From positions 1-39,860 of the forward strand of contig JAFGHX010000236.1 of the NCBI GenBank assembly GCA_016929905.1: a DNA stretch of 39,860 bases, in the 5' to 3' direction. Positions 6,889 through 16,354 of this stretch are shown here, in pieces (the stretch's first letter is position 1; the number at the start of each line of letters is the position of its first letter). The translations under genes were made by a program, and so were the position numbers. A model generated the notes under the pieces. It saw nothing but the letters and a program-made list of their open reading frames with translations. It was not told the origin of the DNA and searched no databases. Origin of the DNA: Kiritimatiellia bacterium. GTDB lineage: Bacteria > Verrucomicrobiota > Kiritimatiellia > JAFGHX01.

Positions 6889-6909
6889 GCGGTGTTCCTC
6901 CCTTGCCGG

Positions 6910-6982
6910 GCGGCTCGCGAGGACGCTCGCCCGCCATTACCCGTTTCCCGTGCAGCTGGAGGGCGAGGCTCCCGACGAGCCG
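6910..6982. repeat. Inverted-repeat element, GGCTCGCGAGGACGCTCGCC family, copy 1
   Basis: The left part at 6910-6932 is almost the arm found at 22073-22096. The right part (6956-6982), read on the other strand, is a diverged form of the same sequence (it contains GGAGGGCGAGGCTCCCGACG). It lies in the likely 5' leader of the aldo/keto reductase mRNA. Confidence 0.6.
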
Positions 6983-7023
6983 TTTCCCGGAATACGTCAG
7001 CAAATCTGCGAACCGGTGCATTA

Positions 7024-7052
7024 AGTCTCGTACGCGAGGGAGCGGGTGTCAA
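7024..7052 (-). promoter_or_regulatory. Candidate promoter of the aldo/keto reductase-SMUG1 operon
   Basis: On the minus strand a perfect -35 TTGACA (7047-7052) is followed after 17 bases by GAGACT (7024-7029), a poor -10. The leader would be about 130 nt and include the palindrome at 6910-6982. Confidence 0.4.
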
Positions 7053-7130
7053 GCGTTTGAAGCCCGAAAGACGGCGCGGCCGGCCGGGCACGGCGATTCC
7101 GGCCCCGGCGCGCATCACACGAGTTCGGGA

Positions 7131-7159
7131 TTGAATGTGCGGCGCGGCTCCCGCAATAT
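7131..7159 (+). promoter_or_regulatory. Weak candidate promoter of the GH92-like gene
   Basis: TTGAAT (7131-7136) and CAATAT (7154-7159) are 17 bases apart. The -10 is weak. A start near 7166 would give a leader of about 74 nt to the GTG at 7240. Confidence 0.3.
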
Positions 7160-7239
7160 GGCGCCGGGCGCTCGAGACAGGGTTTGTACACCGCGCCGGT
7201 CTCCCGCTGCCGGGCCCGGCCGTTCCCCGGAGGTCAGGC

Positions 7240-9501
7240 GTGCCGCCGTCCGTTCCGTCTTCGTCTTTGCTTGCGTGGGCCGATCCGCTGCAGGGCACGG
7301 ATTCGTCGTTCGAGCTGTCGCGCGGCAATTGCCTTCCGCTCGTATCGGTGCCCTGGGCGATGACGGCGTGGTCGGCCCAGACCGCGCAGGACGAGCGCTG
7401 GTTCTTCCGGCACGGCGACCCGCTGCTGCGCGGCGTGCGCGCGACGCACCAGCCCAGCCCCTGGCTCGGGGACTACGGCTGGTTCGTGCTGATGCCGCAG
7501 ACGGGCGAACGGGTGTATGCCGAGTCGCGCGCGCGCGCTTCACCCTACCGGCAGGACCGGGCCGTCTTCCATCCGCACTACTTTCGGGCCGAACTGATCC
7601 GCTACGGGGTCACCCTCGAGCTGACGCCCACCGAGCGATGCGCCGTCGTCCGGATGGGCTTTGCGGAAGGGGCGGCCGGCCGGCTGCTGATCGTGCCGGG
7701 GCCGGGCGAGGCCGGATTCCGGCTGGACCCGGGCGCGGGGCGTGTCACGGGCTACACGCGCAGCGCGCGGCATACCGTGCCCGCTTCGTTCGCCTGCCAC
7801 TTCGTGATCCAGTTCGAGCGGCCGTTCGACGGCCACGGGTTTGTGCAGGGCCGTGACCTGCTGCGCGACACGGCCGAGCGGACCGGCGAGGAGTTGGCGG
7901 CCTTCGTGGAGTTCGGCGTGCGCGCGCGGCGCGAGGTCACGCTGCGGGTGGCGACCTCGTTCATCAGCGCGGAGCAGGCGCAGCGCAATCTCGACACGGA
8001 ACTCGGCACGGCCGGCTTCGAGGAAATCCGCGAGCGGGCCGCGCGCCGTTGGATGGGCATGATGGACCGGCTCGTGCCGGGCGACGCGCCGGACGCCCGG
8101 CGCCGTACGCTCGCCGGGTGCCTGTACCGCGCCTTGCTGTTCCCGCGCCCATTCTACGAGACCGACGGCGCGAACCGAACCGTGCACTACAGCCCGATGG
8201 ACGGGCAGGTGCACCCCGGCGTGCTGTATACCGATAACGGCTTCTGGGACACGTACCGCACGGTCTACCCGTTCTACAGCCTGCTCTGCCCCGACCGGCT
8301 CAGCGAGATCCTGCAGGGCTGGACCCCGTTTTACGCCGAGACCGGCTGGTTCCCCAAGTGGCCCAGTCCCGGCCATACCGGGTGCATGATCGGCAGCCAC
8401 ATCGACGCCGTGTACGCGGACGCCGTGACGAAAGGGATCGGCGAATTCGAGCTCGAATGGGTCTATGAGGGGCTGCGCAAACACGCGTTCGAAGAGCCGG
8501 GCACCCGGCTCTACGGGCGCGAAGGCATCGGCCGGTTCCGGGAACTGGGCTATGTGCCCGAAGGCGCCGCGCGCCATGCCGCGGCCGCAACGATGGATTA
8601 TGCCTACGGCGATTTCTGCCTCGCCCAGCTCGCGAGGCGGCTGGGCCGCCACGAAGACGCACGGCTCCTCGCCGCCAGCGCCCTGAACTACCGCAACGTG
8701 ATCGACCCGGCCGTCGGCTTTCTGCGCGGCCGCCGTGAAGACGGGGCCTGGCTGGAACCGTTCGACCCGTTCGCCTGGGGCGGCCCTTACGTGGAGGGGT
8801 CCGCCTGGCAGTGTTCCTGGGCCGCGCCGCACGACCCCGAGGGGCTCATGGCCTGCGTCGGCGGGCGCGCGGCGTTCGTCGGCAAGCTCGACCGCCTGTT
8901 CGAGCTGCCGCCCCGCTTCGAGCCGGCGGCCTACGGCGCACCCATCCATGAGATGACCGAGATGGCGCTGGCCGGGTTCGGCCAATACGCGCATTCGAAC
9001 CAGCCCGTGCACCAGGTGCTCTACCTCTACACCGCCGCCGGGCAGCCCTGGAAGACGCAGTACTGGGTCAAACGCGTGCTCACCGAGCTGTACCGGCCGG
9101 GCCCGGCCGGGTTCCCGGGCGACGAAGACAACGGCGAGATGGCCTGCTGGTACCTGCTCAGCGCGCTCGGCCTGTTTCCGCTCTGCCCCGGCCATCCGTC
9201 CTACGTGCTCGCCGCGCCCCTCTTTCCCGAGCTCACCCTCGCCGTGCCGGGCCGCGAGCCGCTGGAGTTGCGGGCGCCCGGCGCCGAGGCCGACCGCCCC
9301 TACCTGTCCCAACTCCGTATCGGGAACCGCCGCCATGCCGCAACCTGGGTCGCGCACGACGCCGTGGCACGCGGCGGCCGCTGGACCTTCACCCTCGCGG
9401 ATGAACCCGACCTGACCCGCACCTACACCGCCGACGAGCTGCCCTTCTCGCTCTCACGCGACGGGCTCGACGCGCGTTCCGGCCAGCCCGGCCAGCAATG
9501 A
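7240..9501 (+). CDS. Glycoside hydrolase family 92-like protein (alpha-mannosidase type), no signal peptide
   Basis: The 753-residue product has the GH92 layout. It opens with ADPLQGTDSSF (compare DP..GT in the family), followed by a beta-sandwich domain and an alpha/alpha toroid. WDTYRTVYPFYSLLCPD begins at residue 336, and DEDNGEMACWYLLSALGLFP at residue 628 corresponds to the catalytic-base and calcium region. Characterised members are calcium-dependent inverting exo-alpha-mannosidases. I start it at GTG 7240 because GGAGG (7229-7233) lies 6 bases upstream and homology begins within 10 residues. The in-frame ATG at 7135 would add an unlikely Pro/Arg-rich leader. No export signal is seen, unlike most GH92 enzymes, so it may act on sugars inside the cell. 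It ends at a strong terminator. Confidence 0.85.
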   Translation: MPPSVPSSSLLAWADPLQGTDSSFELSRGNCLPLVSVPWAMTAWSAQTAQDERWFFRHGDPLLRGVRATHQPSPWLGDYGWFVLMPQTGERVYAESRARASPYRQDRAVFHPHYFRAELIRYGVTLELTPTERCAVVRMGFAEGAAGRLLIVPGPGEAGFRLDPGAGRVTGYTRSARHTVPASFACHFVIQFERPFDGHGFVQGRDLLRDTAERTGEELAAFVEFGVRARREVTLRVATSFISAEQAQRNLDTELGTAGFEEIRERAARRWMGMMDRLVPGDAPDARRRTLAGCLYRALLFPRPFYETDGANRTVHYSPMDGQVHPGVLYTDNGFWDTYRTVYPFYSLLCPDRLSEILQGWTPFYAETGWFPKWPSPGHTGCMIGSHIDAVYADAVTKGIGEFELEWVYEGLRKHAFEEPGTRLYGREGIGRFRELGYVPEGAARHAAAATMDYAYGDFCLAQLARRLGRHEDARLLAASALNYRNVIDPAVGFLRGRREDGAWLEPFDPFAWGGPYVEGSAWQCSWAAPHDPEGLMACVGGRAAFVGKLDRLFELPPRFEPAAYGAPIHEMTEMALAGFGQYAHSNQPVHQVLYLYTAAGQPWKTQYWVKRVLTELYRPGPAGFPGDEDNGEMACWYLLSALGLFPLCPGHPSYVLAAPLFPELTLAVPGREPLELRAPGAEADRPYLSQLRIGNRRHAATWVAHDAVARGGRWTFTLADEPDLTRTYTADELPFSLSRDGLDARSGQPGQQ

Positions 9502-9546
9502 AAAACCGCCTATACGACATCTGGAAACAATTATAGGCGGTTTTTT
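9501..9546. terminator. Strong intrinsic terminator, possibly bidirectional
   Basis: AAAAACCGCCTATA (9501-9514) pairs with TATAGGCGGTTTTT (9532-9545) over 14 bp around a 17-base loop, with a T tract on one side and an A tract on the other. It separates the convergent GH92-like and heparinase-like genes and can serve both. Its CCGCCTAT core occurs once more just downstream (about 9557-9564). Confidence 0.85.
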
Positions 9547-9644
9547 ATTGACATTTCCGCCTATGTCTGTCGCCCGTCATGAAGTTGGCAACGTTCGCGA
9601 ATTCACGGGAAAGCAGCCAACCAGCATCTGCACGCGCTGTCGTA

Positions 9645-11804
9645 CTACGGGCGCCGGAGCCGGCACCAATCTCCGGCCTGTTCCTGCCGGAACCGGAACT
9701 CCAGGATCCCGCCTTCGGTCGTGCGCTGCTTCAGCGGGTTGGGCCCCAGCGCCAGCTCGTACGCGCTGTTTGCGGCCAGGCCGCCGACCATCACCGTGTG
9801 TTCGCCGGGCTGTCCTATTCGGAAGCTCGCCGCCGGCAGCGCCTTGCCCGCCGCGTTCCAGAGCACCACCCGGTCGTTGATCCGCGCCCCGATCAGCTCG
9901 TCGCTCTCGATCAGGTCAATTGCCGGCGGCGCCGTCACCTCACGCGAGGCCGGGGCCAGAACGTGCAGGAAGTAATCCTGCTTCTGCCGGGTCTGCGGTT
10001 TGACCTCGATCCGCCACTTGCCGGCGGAGTACAGCCGGTCGTTCACCATCTTCTCGATCGCGGCTTCCACGGGCAGCCGGCTCCTGTAATCCCAGTCCAG
10101 AAACTGCCGGTTGATGTCCGTATCGCTGCCGACCGCCGAGACGGCAAACCGGCCGCGTGCATGTTCGAGCGTCCTCACAAACAGCGCGCCGTTCCCTTCC
10201 CGGATCACAGTCAGCAGGCCGGCCACGTCCGGCTTGTCCATGCTGTGCAGCAGCCAGCGCTTCTCGACCTCCGGCGCGACGGCCACGGCGCGGTCGAAGA
10301 TGAACACGACCGGACATTCCCAGTCGGCCACGTTCCGCAGATAGACGAAGTGCCGCTTGATTTCCTCCGCCTTCTCATACGACTTCGAGAAATCCGCCAC
10401 GATACACGTGTAGCTGTTCGTGGTTTCGCAGACCGCCGTGCGGGCCATCTCCAGCGTGAACGGGTTCGTGTTCCAGCCGGCCCTGATCTCGTTCCCGCCC
10501 ACCAGCAGCGTGTTGTGCGCGACCGCCCGGGTGTAGTACTGCCGGTGATGCTCGGAGCCGTACCGGTCGTACACGCCGCTGTCGATCGCGAGCCGGCCGC
10601 CGCGATAGTTGATCGTGAAATGGCCGTTGCAGCCGTGGTTGTGGTTCTCGAAGAAGTACGGCATGTTCTTGAAATACACGATCAGGTCGTCGGGCGCCCA
10701 GCCCTCGCGCATGATGTATTTGCCGACCCCGTCAAACGCGCGGAAACGGGGCAGTGTCGCCGGGTCACCCTCCGGCACCTCCGGCTCGTACCACAACGTC
10801 TTGTACAGGCAGAGGGTGGCGGGCATCGGATGTTTCGCGTACAGATCTTCGTAGCGGCGGCAGAACCATTGGGCGAGCGGGTCGGCGAACGCGCCGGCGA
10901 GCATGACGCACGTCTGGTAATCCCATTCCTGGAATCGGGGCCAGCCCTGATCGCCGGCGATCAGCCGGTGCATCTTCGTCGCATCGGCGATCCCATAGAT
11001 GAGGAACGCGGGCATCTGCGCCAGCCACCCGCGCTCGCGGCCGAAGTAGTCGACCCCCGTCGCGGAGGTCAGGGCGGCGACGGCCGCCGTGTGCCGCCCG
11101 AACCGGCCGCCGGAATACATCCAGCTCATGTGGAACCCGCCGCCCGCCGCACCGAGCTTCCGCCACACGGGCCACTGGCCGTCCTCCAGGTTGCTGTAGA
11201 GGACCTGATAGAATTCGGCGATGCTGTACGGGTAATCGCGCGCCGGCTCGATCGGTTCGCCGGCCAGCGCGAGTGCCGCCAGCAGCGCCACCGTCTGATG
11301 CCCTTCGTGATGGCCGCCCGTCACGTAGGTGACCTTCGGGCCCGTGAAGTGGTTCTCGATCTGCCAGGTCAACCCGAACAGGATCGCGTTGCCGATCGCA
11401 TGCCGGTCCGCGCCGCTCAGTTCGGGGTAGCACCAATCGAAAACGAAGGCCAGCGTCTCGATATGGGAGCGGATCGAGACATCGATCGCGTTGCGCGCAC
11501 CCCGGATCTCCGGCAGCCGTGCCGCGCGCCGCCTGGCGCTGTCGATCGCCGCGCGGGCCGCCTCCTGGCGGCCCGTCATCGCGTAGATGAACGCCTGCGC
11601 CGTGGGGTCCCGCTCCGCGCCCTGCTGCAGCGCGTCCCATGCGCCCTTGTGCGTCGAGGCGATCCGCGCGCGAAGACGCGGCAGGTCCGCCTGCGTGAAC
11701 CACAGGCGCGGATGGCCCGGCCGCACCGGCGGCGGCACCGCGCCGTCGGCTGCCGCCAGAAACAGAAGTCCCGTCCAAAGCGCAACGCCGACAGCTTTCT
11801 TCAT
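9645..11804 (-). CDS. Exported heparinase II/III-like protein (polysaccharide lyase)
   Basis: The 719-residue protein begins with a signal peptide (MKKAVGVALWTGLLFLAAADGA). An alpha/alpha toroid domain follows (about 30-340), with HPRLWFTQADLPRLRARI and the TGGHHEGHQ segment. Next is the heparinase II/III beta-sandwich: ENHNHGCNGHFTINYRGG at 386-403, DSGVYDRYG at 408, then YYTRAVAHNTLLV with His430. The arrangement of an N-terminal toroid and a GHxxF-type metal site is known from heparin, heparan and alginate lyases, which cleave uronic-acid polysaccharides by beta-elimination. Action is expected outside the cytoplasm; the substrate is open. ATG at 11804 has GGGAGGA 6 bases upstream and a good promoter at 11850-11877. 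It is divergent from the 1158-residue gene. Confidence 0.85.
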   Translation of the reverse strand: MKKAVGVALWTGLLFLAAADGAVPPPVRPGHPRLWFTQADLPRLRARIASTHKGAWDALQQGAERDPTAQAFIYAMTGRQEAARAAIDSARRRAARLPEIRGARNAIDVSIRSHIETLAFVFDWCYPELSGADRHAIGNAILFGLTWQIENHFTGPKVTYVTGGHHEGHQTVALLAALALAGEPIEPARDYPYSIAEFYQVLYSNLEDGQWPVWRKLGAAGGGFHMSWMYSGGRFGRHTAAVAALTSATGVDYFGRERGWLAQMPAFLIYGIADATKMHRLIAGDQGWPRFQEWDYQTCVMLAGAFADPLAQWFCRRYEDLYAKHPMPATLCLYKTLWYEPEVPEGDPATLPRFRAFDGVGKYIMREGWAPDDLIVYFKNMPYFFENHNHGCNGHFTINYRGGRLAIDSGVYDRYGSEHHRQYYTRAVAHNTLLVGGNEIRAGWNTNPFTLEMARTAVCETTNSYTCIVADFSKSYEKAEEIKRHFVYLRNVADWECPVVFIFDRAVAVAPEVEKRWLLHSMDKPDVAGLLTVIREGNGALFVRTLEHARGRFAVSAVGSDTDINRQFLDWDYRSRLPVEAAIEKMVNDRLYSAGKWRIEVKPQTRQKQDYFLHVLAPASREVTAPPAIDLIESDELIGARINDRVVLWNAAGKALPAASFRIGQPGEHTVMVGGLAANSAYELALGPNPLKQRTTEGGILEFRFRQEQAGDWCRLRRP

Positions 11805-11849
11805 CGGTGTCCTCCCGCAACGGCCATGCCCCGGCATCCCCTGCCGGCG

Positions 11850-11877
11850 ATTCTAACAGCCGCCACATGGCTGTCAA
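11850..11877 (-). promoter_or_regulatory. Promoter of the heparinase-like gene
   Basis: On the minus strand TTGACA (11872-11877) and TAGAAT (11850-11855) are separated by 16 bases; the boxes match six of six and five of six. The leader is about 40 nt. Confidence 0.7.
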
Positions 11878-12010
11878 TCGCGCGAAAACAGACCGCAAGA
11901 GGGACCGCCGCGTGCCGATGCCGTGTTTGCGGGTTGCGGCCGCCCGCCCGCTCCTGTACGCTGAGGTCAGAGGCGGCGCGCACGCTCGCCGCGATACAGG
12001 GATACACCGT

Positions 12011-15000
12011 ATGCGACTCCAATCAACGGCCGCGCTCGGCATGGTGTTGCGGCTGGTCGGCTGCGCCATGGCGGTCGCGAATACGGCGCAGGCCGCCGCG
12101 TCGAACGCGCGCGCGGGCGCGGCGGCGGATTCCGGGCTGCAGGCGCTGGCTCCGCTCGTGCTGGACCTGCGCTCGTCCGATTGCGCCATTCTCTGCCCCG
12201 CGGACGTTGCCCTGCAAGGCGCGGCCCGGGAGCTGGCCGCCGCCGTCCGGAACCGCGCGGGCCGCAGCCCGCGCATCGTCCCCGACACGGCGGCACCCGA
12301 GACATTGGGGCGCGGCCCGCTGCTCATGCTGGGCAACCTCGCTCTCGGCGCGGCGAGCCGGCGGCTCTATCTCACCGCCTACGACTTCACCGACTACGCC
12401 TGGCCCGGCCAGGGCGGTTACGTGGTCCGCACGATTCGCGATCCGTTCGGCGCCGGCTCGCACGTCCTGATGATCGGCGGCAGCGCCCCGGAAGACATCG
12501 TCGCCGCCGCGCGGCGAGCGGCCGCGATCATTGCCGAACGCGGGCCCAGCCTCGGCTACGTCAACGACGTCAAGCTCGGCAGGAACGCCGACGCGATCAA
12601 GGGTTGGACCGCCGGGCTGCTGGACCCGGCCGTCAAGTGGCCGAACAAGGGCGTCTCGGACAGTTGGCCGTATGTGCAGCAGATCGGCATGGCGGCCATG
12701 GGCTATCTGCGCACGGGCGACGAGGCTTACCTGAACGTGTTCCGCGACGAAATGCGCGCCTTCTTCGCGTTCAGCCTGCCCAGGCTCGAGGCAAAGGAGT
12801 CGGTTGCCATACACAGCCTGCTGGACGCGATCCTCCTGCCCTGGGATCTGCTGGCCGATCACACCTTCTTCACGGCCGCCGAGCGGCTCGAGTTCGACGC
12901 GAACCTGCTGCGGATCGCCCGCAGCCAAGAGGGCCCGCTGCCGCGCGGCAAGCCCGAGAAGGAGCCGGCGCCGAAACGCGAGGTGAAACCGGGAGTCCGC
13001 AACAATCACAGCCTCGGCCGGGCGCTGGACGCCTTTTGGCTGAGCCGCTACTTCGGGCGGCGCTACCGGATCGAGGATGCCAACGACTGGCTGGCCGCCG
13101 CCGAGTCGACGTTTGCGCCCCAGATGCTCGCGTCGAAACCGACGGAAGACCGGATCTACTACCAGTACAGTTCCTCGCTGATGGGGACGCTCGTGTATGC
13201 GCTGGCCGCCGGCAAAGACGACTATCTGCGCAGCCGGGTGCTGCGCCAGGCCGCCGACCGGGCGATCCTGGAATGTGACGCCGGCTACGGGCCGATGACC
13301 TATCTGAGCGCATGCGCGGTGTCGATGAACGACCCCACTTGCCTCACGCTCTCGGCCCACGCGGGCGGCGACGCGTACGTCCGCTATTGCGCCGGTATGC
13401 GCGGCGCCGAGCTGATCGGCGAAAACTTCCGTTCCTTCTGCGGGTTCACCACGCCCCGGGAGAAGAAGGAGTTTATCGGTGCCGTCGTGGCCCCGCTCGA
13501 GCCGGCGTGGTACCGCTGGCAAGGCGGAGCGGACCAGCCGGAAGGGGTCTTCGACAAACTGGTGCTCCGCGACGGGTTCGCGCCCGACAGCTTCTCGCTC
13601 AAGATCGACGGCATCTATGGCGGCGACCACTCCTACCCCGACGCCAACTGCATCGTGGCCTATCGCGACCACGGTACGCCGTGGCTGCGGGTTGAGTACG
13701 AGCGGAGCGGCCCGACCTGCTCGACCGTGCGGCAGCAGAACGGCGTGTTCGTTGCGCGCAACGGCCAGGCGCCGGACAGGCCGCAGCGCTTCGCGCGCCT
13801 CCTGTACGTGGGCGAGGCCGGCGCGGGTATCGATGCGGCCGGCGGCGTGCTCGAAGGCGGCGGCGCCGCGACATGGCAGCGCCATCTCCTGCGCAAGCGG
13901 GGCGCGTGGACCCTGGTCCTCGACCGCGCGGGCGCCGGCAAACAAGGCGAGTTCCTCGTCGAACGGCACTGGCATATGCTCACGCGGTTCGGCAAGCAGG
14001 CGAGCGAGTTCTTCGAGTTGCCCGACGGCGTCGTCTGTCGCCAGGGCAAGTGGGCCTTCCACCTCCAGAGCGCCGGGTTGCCGCCCGAGGGAATGAGCGG
14101 AACGTCGAGCCGCGCCGAAATCCTGCGGGCCGAGATGCCGGCCGGCGGGCACGTGGATATCGCGGCGCTGCTCTACGTGGACGATCAGCCGGCCGCGCGG
14201 CGTTACGAATTGGCGCGCACCGCGCAAGGCTGGCGCATCACCGACATGAAGGAGGGCCGTGTGCTCGATGCCGGGTTCAGCCAGCGCCGGCTGACCGTGT
14301 CGCCCGGCGCAGGCGCCGATGCCGGCGGACCGGCACCCCGAACACAGCCGTTGAAACCGCCCTGCGCGCGGGTCACGTTGCCCTGGCGAACCACAACCCT
14401 GGGCGCCGAAATCTCCGCCGTCGCCGCAGCCGGCGAACGCGTGGCGGCCGGGACCCGCAACGGAACCGTGGCGGTCCTGGATTCGAACGGGCGAACTTGC
14501 TGGCAGGCCAACGTCGCCAGCCGCGTGCTTGCGCTCCACTTCCTCGCCAACGACCTGCTGGTCGGTGAAGACAACGGCACGCTCGCCCGCTTCGATGCTT
14601 CGGGACGCCGGCTCTGGAGCGTGACCATCCCGTACGTCCGGGTCGGGTACGAGCACTGGAGCGACGGGCGAAGCCGGATCCGGGAAATCACCGCCGCGGA
14701 CATCAATGGCGACGGCAACGCCGAGATTCTGTGCTCGAACGGCGACCGGCACATCTACGCGTTCACCGGTGCGGGCAAACAGATGTGGAAGGCCGAATCG
14801 CGAAGAGGCGTTCACGTTGCGCTGACCCCCGCAACCGAGGCGGGCAAGTTCGTGCTGCTCGGCGGGGTGACGGGCCCGACACTGCTCGGCTGGATCAACA
14901 AGTACGACGCACGCGGCGAACATCTGGGCGCGCTCGTCAGCCCGGAGGCCTGGGCACAGCAGATTCGCGATATCCGCCTGTTCGATCTGGACGGGGACGG

Positions 15001-15487
15001 CACGCGCGAGATCGTCGGCGCCGTCGACGCGCCGGCCGGCCAGGTCCTCGCCTATCCGGGCACGTCCGGCTCGTTCTGGGGGCGCAAGCCCGCCTGGATC
15101 GCGGACGTGGGCGGCAGCCCCGACGCCCTCGCCCTGCGCCGGTATCACGACGCCGTCCAAGTGCTCTGCGGCTCGCGCGGCCGCTATCTGCATGCGCTCG
15201 ACGGGGCAACGGGCGAACAGGTCTGGTTCTGCTGGCTTGGCGACGAGCCGCGCATGCTCTGGCCGCGCGCGGACGGCACCGTGCTCGCCCTCTGCGCGTC
15301 GGGAACCGTCTTCATCGTCGGCGCCGAAGGCCGGCTCCTCGCACGGGATGAACTCGGCGCGGAGCTCACGGCGTTCCTGCGGCCCGGCGAACACCGCGCC
15401 CAACCGCCGGCCCTGCCGGTCGGCGGCAAGAACGGCACGCTCTATCTGCTGCCCGGCGAGCGCGCGGGAGGGAGAACGGGGTCGTGA
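12011..15487 (+). CDS. Large exported multidomain protein: toroid/lyase-like core with a C-terminal FG-GAP/PQQ-like propeller
   Basis: The 1158-residue product starts MRLQSTAALGMVLRLVGC and has a signal peptide ending near AQAAAS. Region 1 (about 35-185) resembles the small alpha/beta domain placed before many glycosidases (LLMLGNLALG, HVLMIGGSAPEDIVAAARRA). Region 2 (about 190-520) is helical, with KGVSDSWPYVQQIGMAAMGYLRTGD, and looks like the alpha/alpha toroid of lyases. Region 3 (about 520-780) is beta-rich with DGIYGGDHSYPDANCIVAYRDHGTPWLRVEYE, similar to heparinase beta-sandwiches. Region 4 (about 800-1150) has propeller repeats, including TAADINGDGNAEILCSNGD and LFDLDGDGTREIVGAVD (FG-GAP calcium motifs). 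It probably binds or cleaves a polysaccharide outside the cell; the catalytic activity is unproven. ATG at 12011 has only a weak Shine-Dalgarno (AGGGA); homology to signal peptides supports it. It is divergent from the heparinase-like gene. Confidence 0.75.
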   Translation: MRLQSTAALGMVLRLVGCAMAVANTAQAAASNARAGAAADSGLQALAPLVLDLRSSDCAILCPADVALQGAARELAAAVRNRAGRSPRIVPDTAAPETLGRGPLLMLGNLALGAASRRLYLTAYDFTDYAWPGQGGYVVRTIRDPFGAGSHVLMIGGSAPEDIVAAARRAAAIIAERGPSLGYVNDVKLGRNADAIKGWTAGLLDPAVKWPNKGVSDSWPYVQQIGMAAMGYLRTGDEAYLNVFRDEMRAFFAFSLPRLEAKESVAIHSLLDAILLPWDLLADHTFFTAAERLEFDANLLRIARSQEGPLPRGKPEKEPAPKREVKPGVRNNHSLGRALDAFWLSRYFGRRYRIEDANDWLAAAESTFAPQMLASKPTEDRIYYQYSSSLMGTLVYALAAGKDDYLRSRVLRQAADRAILECDAGYGPMTYLSACAVSMNDPTCLTLSAHAGGDAYVRYCAGMRGAELIGENFRSFCGFTTPREKKEFIGAVVAPLEPAWYRWQGGADQPEGVFDKLVLRDGFAPDSFSLKIDGIYGGDHSYPDANCIVAYRDHGTPWLRVEYERSGPTCSTVRQQNGVFVARNGQAPDRPQRFARLLYVGEAGAGIDAAGGVLEGGGAATWQRHLLRKRGAWTLVLDRAGAGKQGEFLVERHWHMLTRFGKQASEFFELPDGVVCRQGKWAFHLQSAGLPPEGMSGTSSRAEILRAEMPAGGHVDIAALLYVDDQPAARRYELARTAQGWRITDMKEGRVLDAGFSQRRLTVSPGAGADAGGPAPRTQPLKPPCARVTLPWRTTTLGAEISAVAAAGERVAAGTRNGTVAVLDSNGRTCWQANVASRVLALHFLANDLLVGEDNGTLARFDASGRRLWSVTIPYVRVGYEHWSDGRSRIREITAADINGDGNAEILCSNGDRHIYAFTGAGKQMWKAESRRGVHVALTPATEAGKFVLLGGVTGPTLLGWINKYDARGEHLGALVSPEAWAQQIRDIRLFDLDGDGTREIVGAVDAPAGQVLAYPGTSGSFWGRKPAWIADVGGSPDALALRRYHDAVQVLCGSRGRYLHALDGATGEQVWFCWLGDEPRMLWPRADGTVLALCASGTVFIVGAEGRLLARDELGAELTAFLRPGEHRAQPPALPVGGKNGTLYLLPGERAGGRTGS

Positions 15488-15505
15488 GGGCGCCGCCCCG
15501 CACGG

Positions 15506-16354
15506 TCATCGCTCCGGGAGCAGACTGAGCAGTTTCGCGCGGATACAGTCACCCGCTCGGTCGGGGTCATACTCGATCCCGCTGCAAAGGAGATGGTCCG
15601 TATCGGAACGGAAGCCGGGGTCGGACAAGTGCGACTGCACGATGTTCATGAACTCTCTGCGTCCCGCTTGGGTTCCTTCCCGCCGGAGATAGTGCAGGAA
15701 TGACCCCACCACAAGCGCGGGATCCACCGCGGGCCTCGCATGCTCGAGCGCCCAGAACAAGTCGAACAGGTCACGGCCCCGCCTGCGTTGGAAGAGCGCA
15801 CGCATCTTCGTGCCCAGCATCTCGTGAATGTCATAGCCGCTGATCACGGTGTGCACGCGATCCCGCCGGAAAGAGAAGTCAAACGGCAGATCGGAGATCG
15901 GCCTGTAGGAAGTCCGCTCCGTCACGTTGGCTTCCACCACGACCTGCAGCGGCGGCCCCTGCGTGCTGACCGCGGGTACGGCGTAAGTCATTCTGAGTAC
16001 GCGCGAGGGCCGTACCGTGTTTCGCACCGCCAAGCCGATGCTGTCCCATACGGAAGCCCGGGGACGCCCCAGGACGCCGGCCAGAACCCGGCGCAGCGCT
16101 TTGCGGATGTGGCCCTCAGGACGCTCGCCAAAAACAACCAAGTCGATGTCCTCGCTGAAACGAGACGGGGGTGCAAGGTAAACCTTGTGCAGCAGCGTGC
16201 CGCCCCGCATCGCAACCTGGGCGCGCAGGAAGCTGTCGCCAAAGATCGAGGCCATGGCCCGGCACAGCAGTAGGTCGTGCTCAACCTGCCGCAAGCTCGG
16301 CCAGGGAACCGAGGCTTGATGGAACAGCACGTCTTGTTCGGTCAGTGCGATCAC
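15506..16354 (-). CDS. AbiEii-type nucleotidyltransferase toxin
   Basis: The 282-residue protein has the AbiEii/AbiGii nucleotidyltransferase signature: MRGGTLLHKVYL (residues 49-60, the GG(T/S) motif) followed by RFSEDIDLVVF, where Asp69 and Asp71 bind the metal. Later come a KMRALFQRRRGRDLFDLFW block and a helical C-terminal domain. In type IV toxin-antitoxin systems this enzyme blocks growth, in characterised relatives by modifying tRNA acceptor ends, and gives abortive infection against phage. I start it at GTG 16354, which overlaps the antitoxin stop in GTGA, with GGAGCAGG just upstream. Longer in-frame starts lie inside the antitoxin gene. It is convergent with the large exported protein gene, 18 bases between the stops. 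Confidence 0.88.
   Translation of the reverse strand: MIALTEQDVLFHQASVPWPSLRQVEHDLLLCRAMASIFGDSFLRAQVAMRGGTLLHKVYLAPPSRFSEDIDLVVFGERPEGHIRKALRRVLAGVLGRPRASVWDSIGLAVRNTVRPSRVLRMTYAVPAVSTQGPPLQVVVEANVTERTSYRPISDLPFDFSFRRDRVHTVISGYDIHEMLGTKMRALFQRRRGRDLFDLFWALEHARPAVDPALVVGSFLHYLRREGTQAGRREFMNIVQSHLSDPGFRSDTDHLLCSGIEYDPDRAGDCIRAKLLSLLPER

Noticed and set aside
7135..7239. Upstream start for the GH92-like gene
   Set aside because: The extra 35 residues are Pro/Arg-rich without homology, and the GTG at 7240 has a GGAGG site at the right distance.
7540..9357. 605-codon frame on the minus strand
   Set aside because: Shadow of the GH92-like gene; no domain and no ribosome site.
9548..9553. TTGACA after the GH92 terminator as a promoter
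   Set aside because: No acceptable -10 lies 16-18 bases downstream.
12023..15403. 1126-codon open frame on the minus strand
   Set aside because: It overlaps the 1158-residue exported protein; its product is Arg/Val/Gly-rich with no domain. High GC creates long shadow frames.
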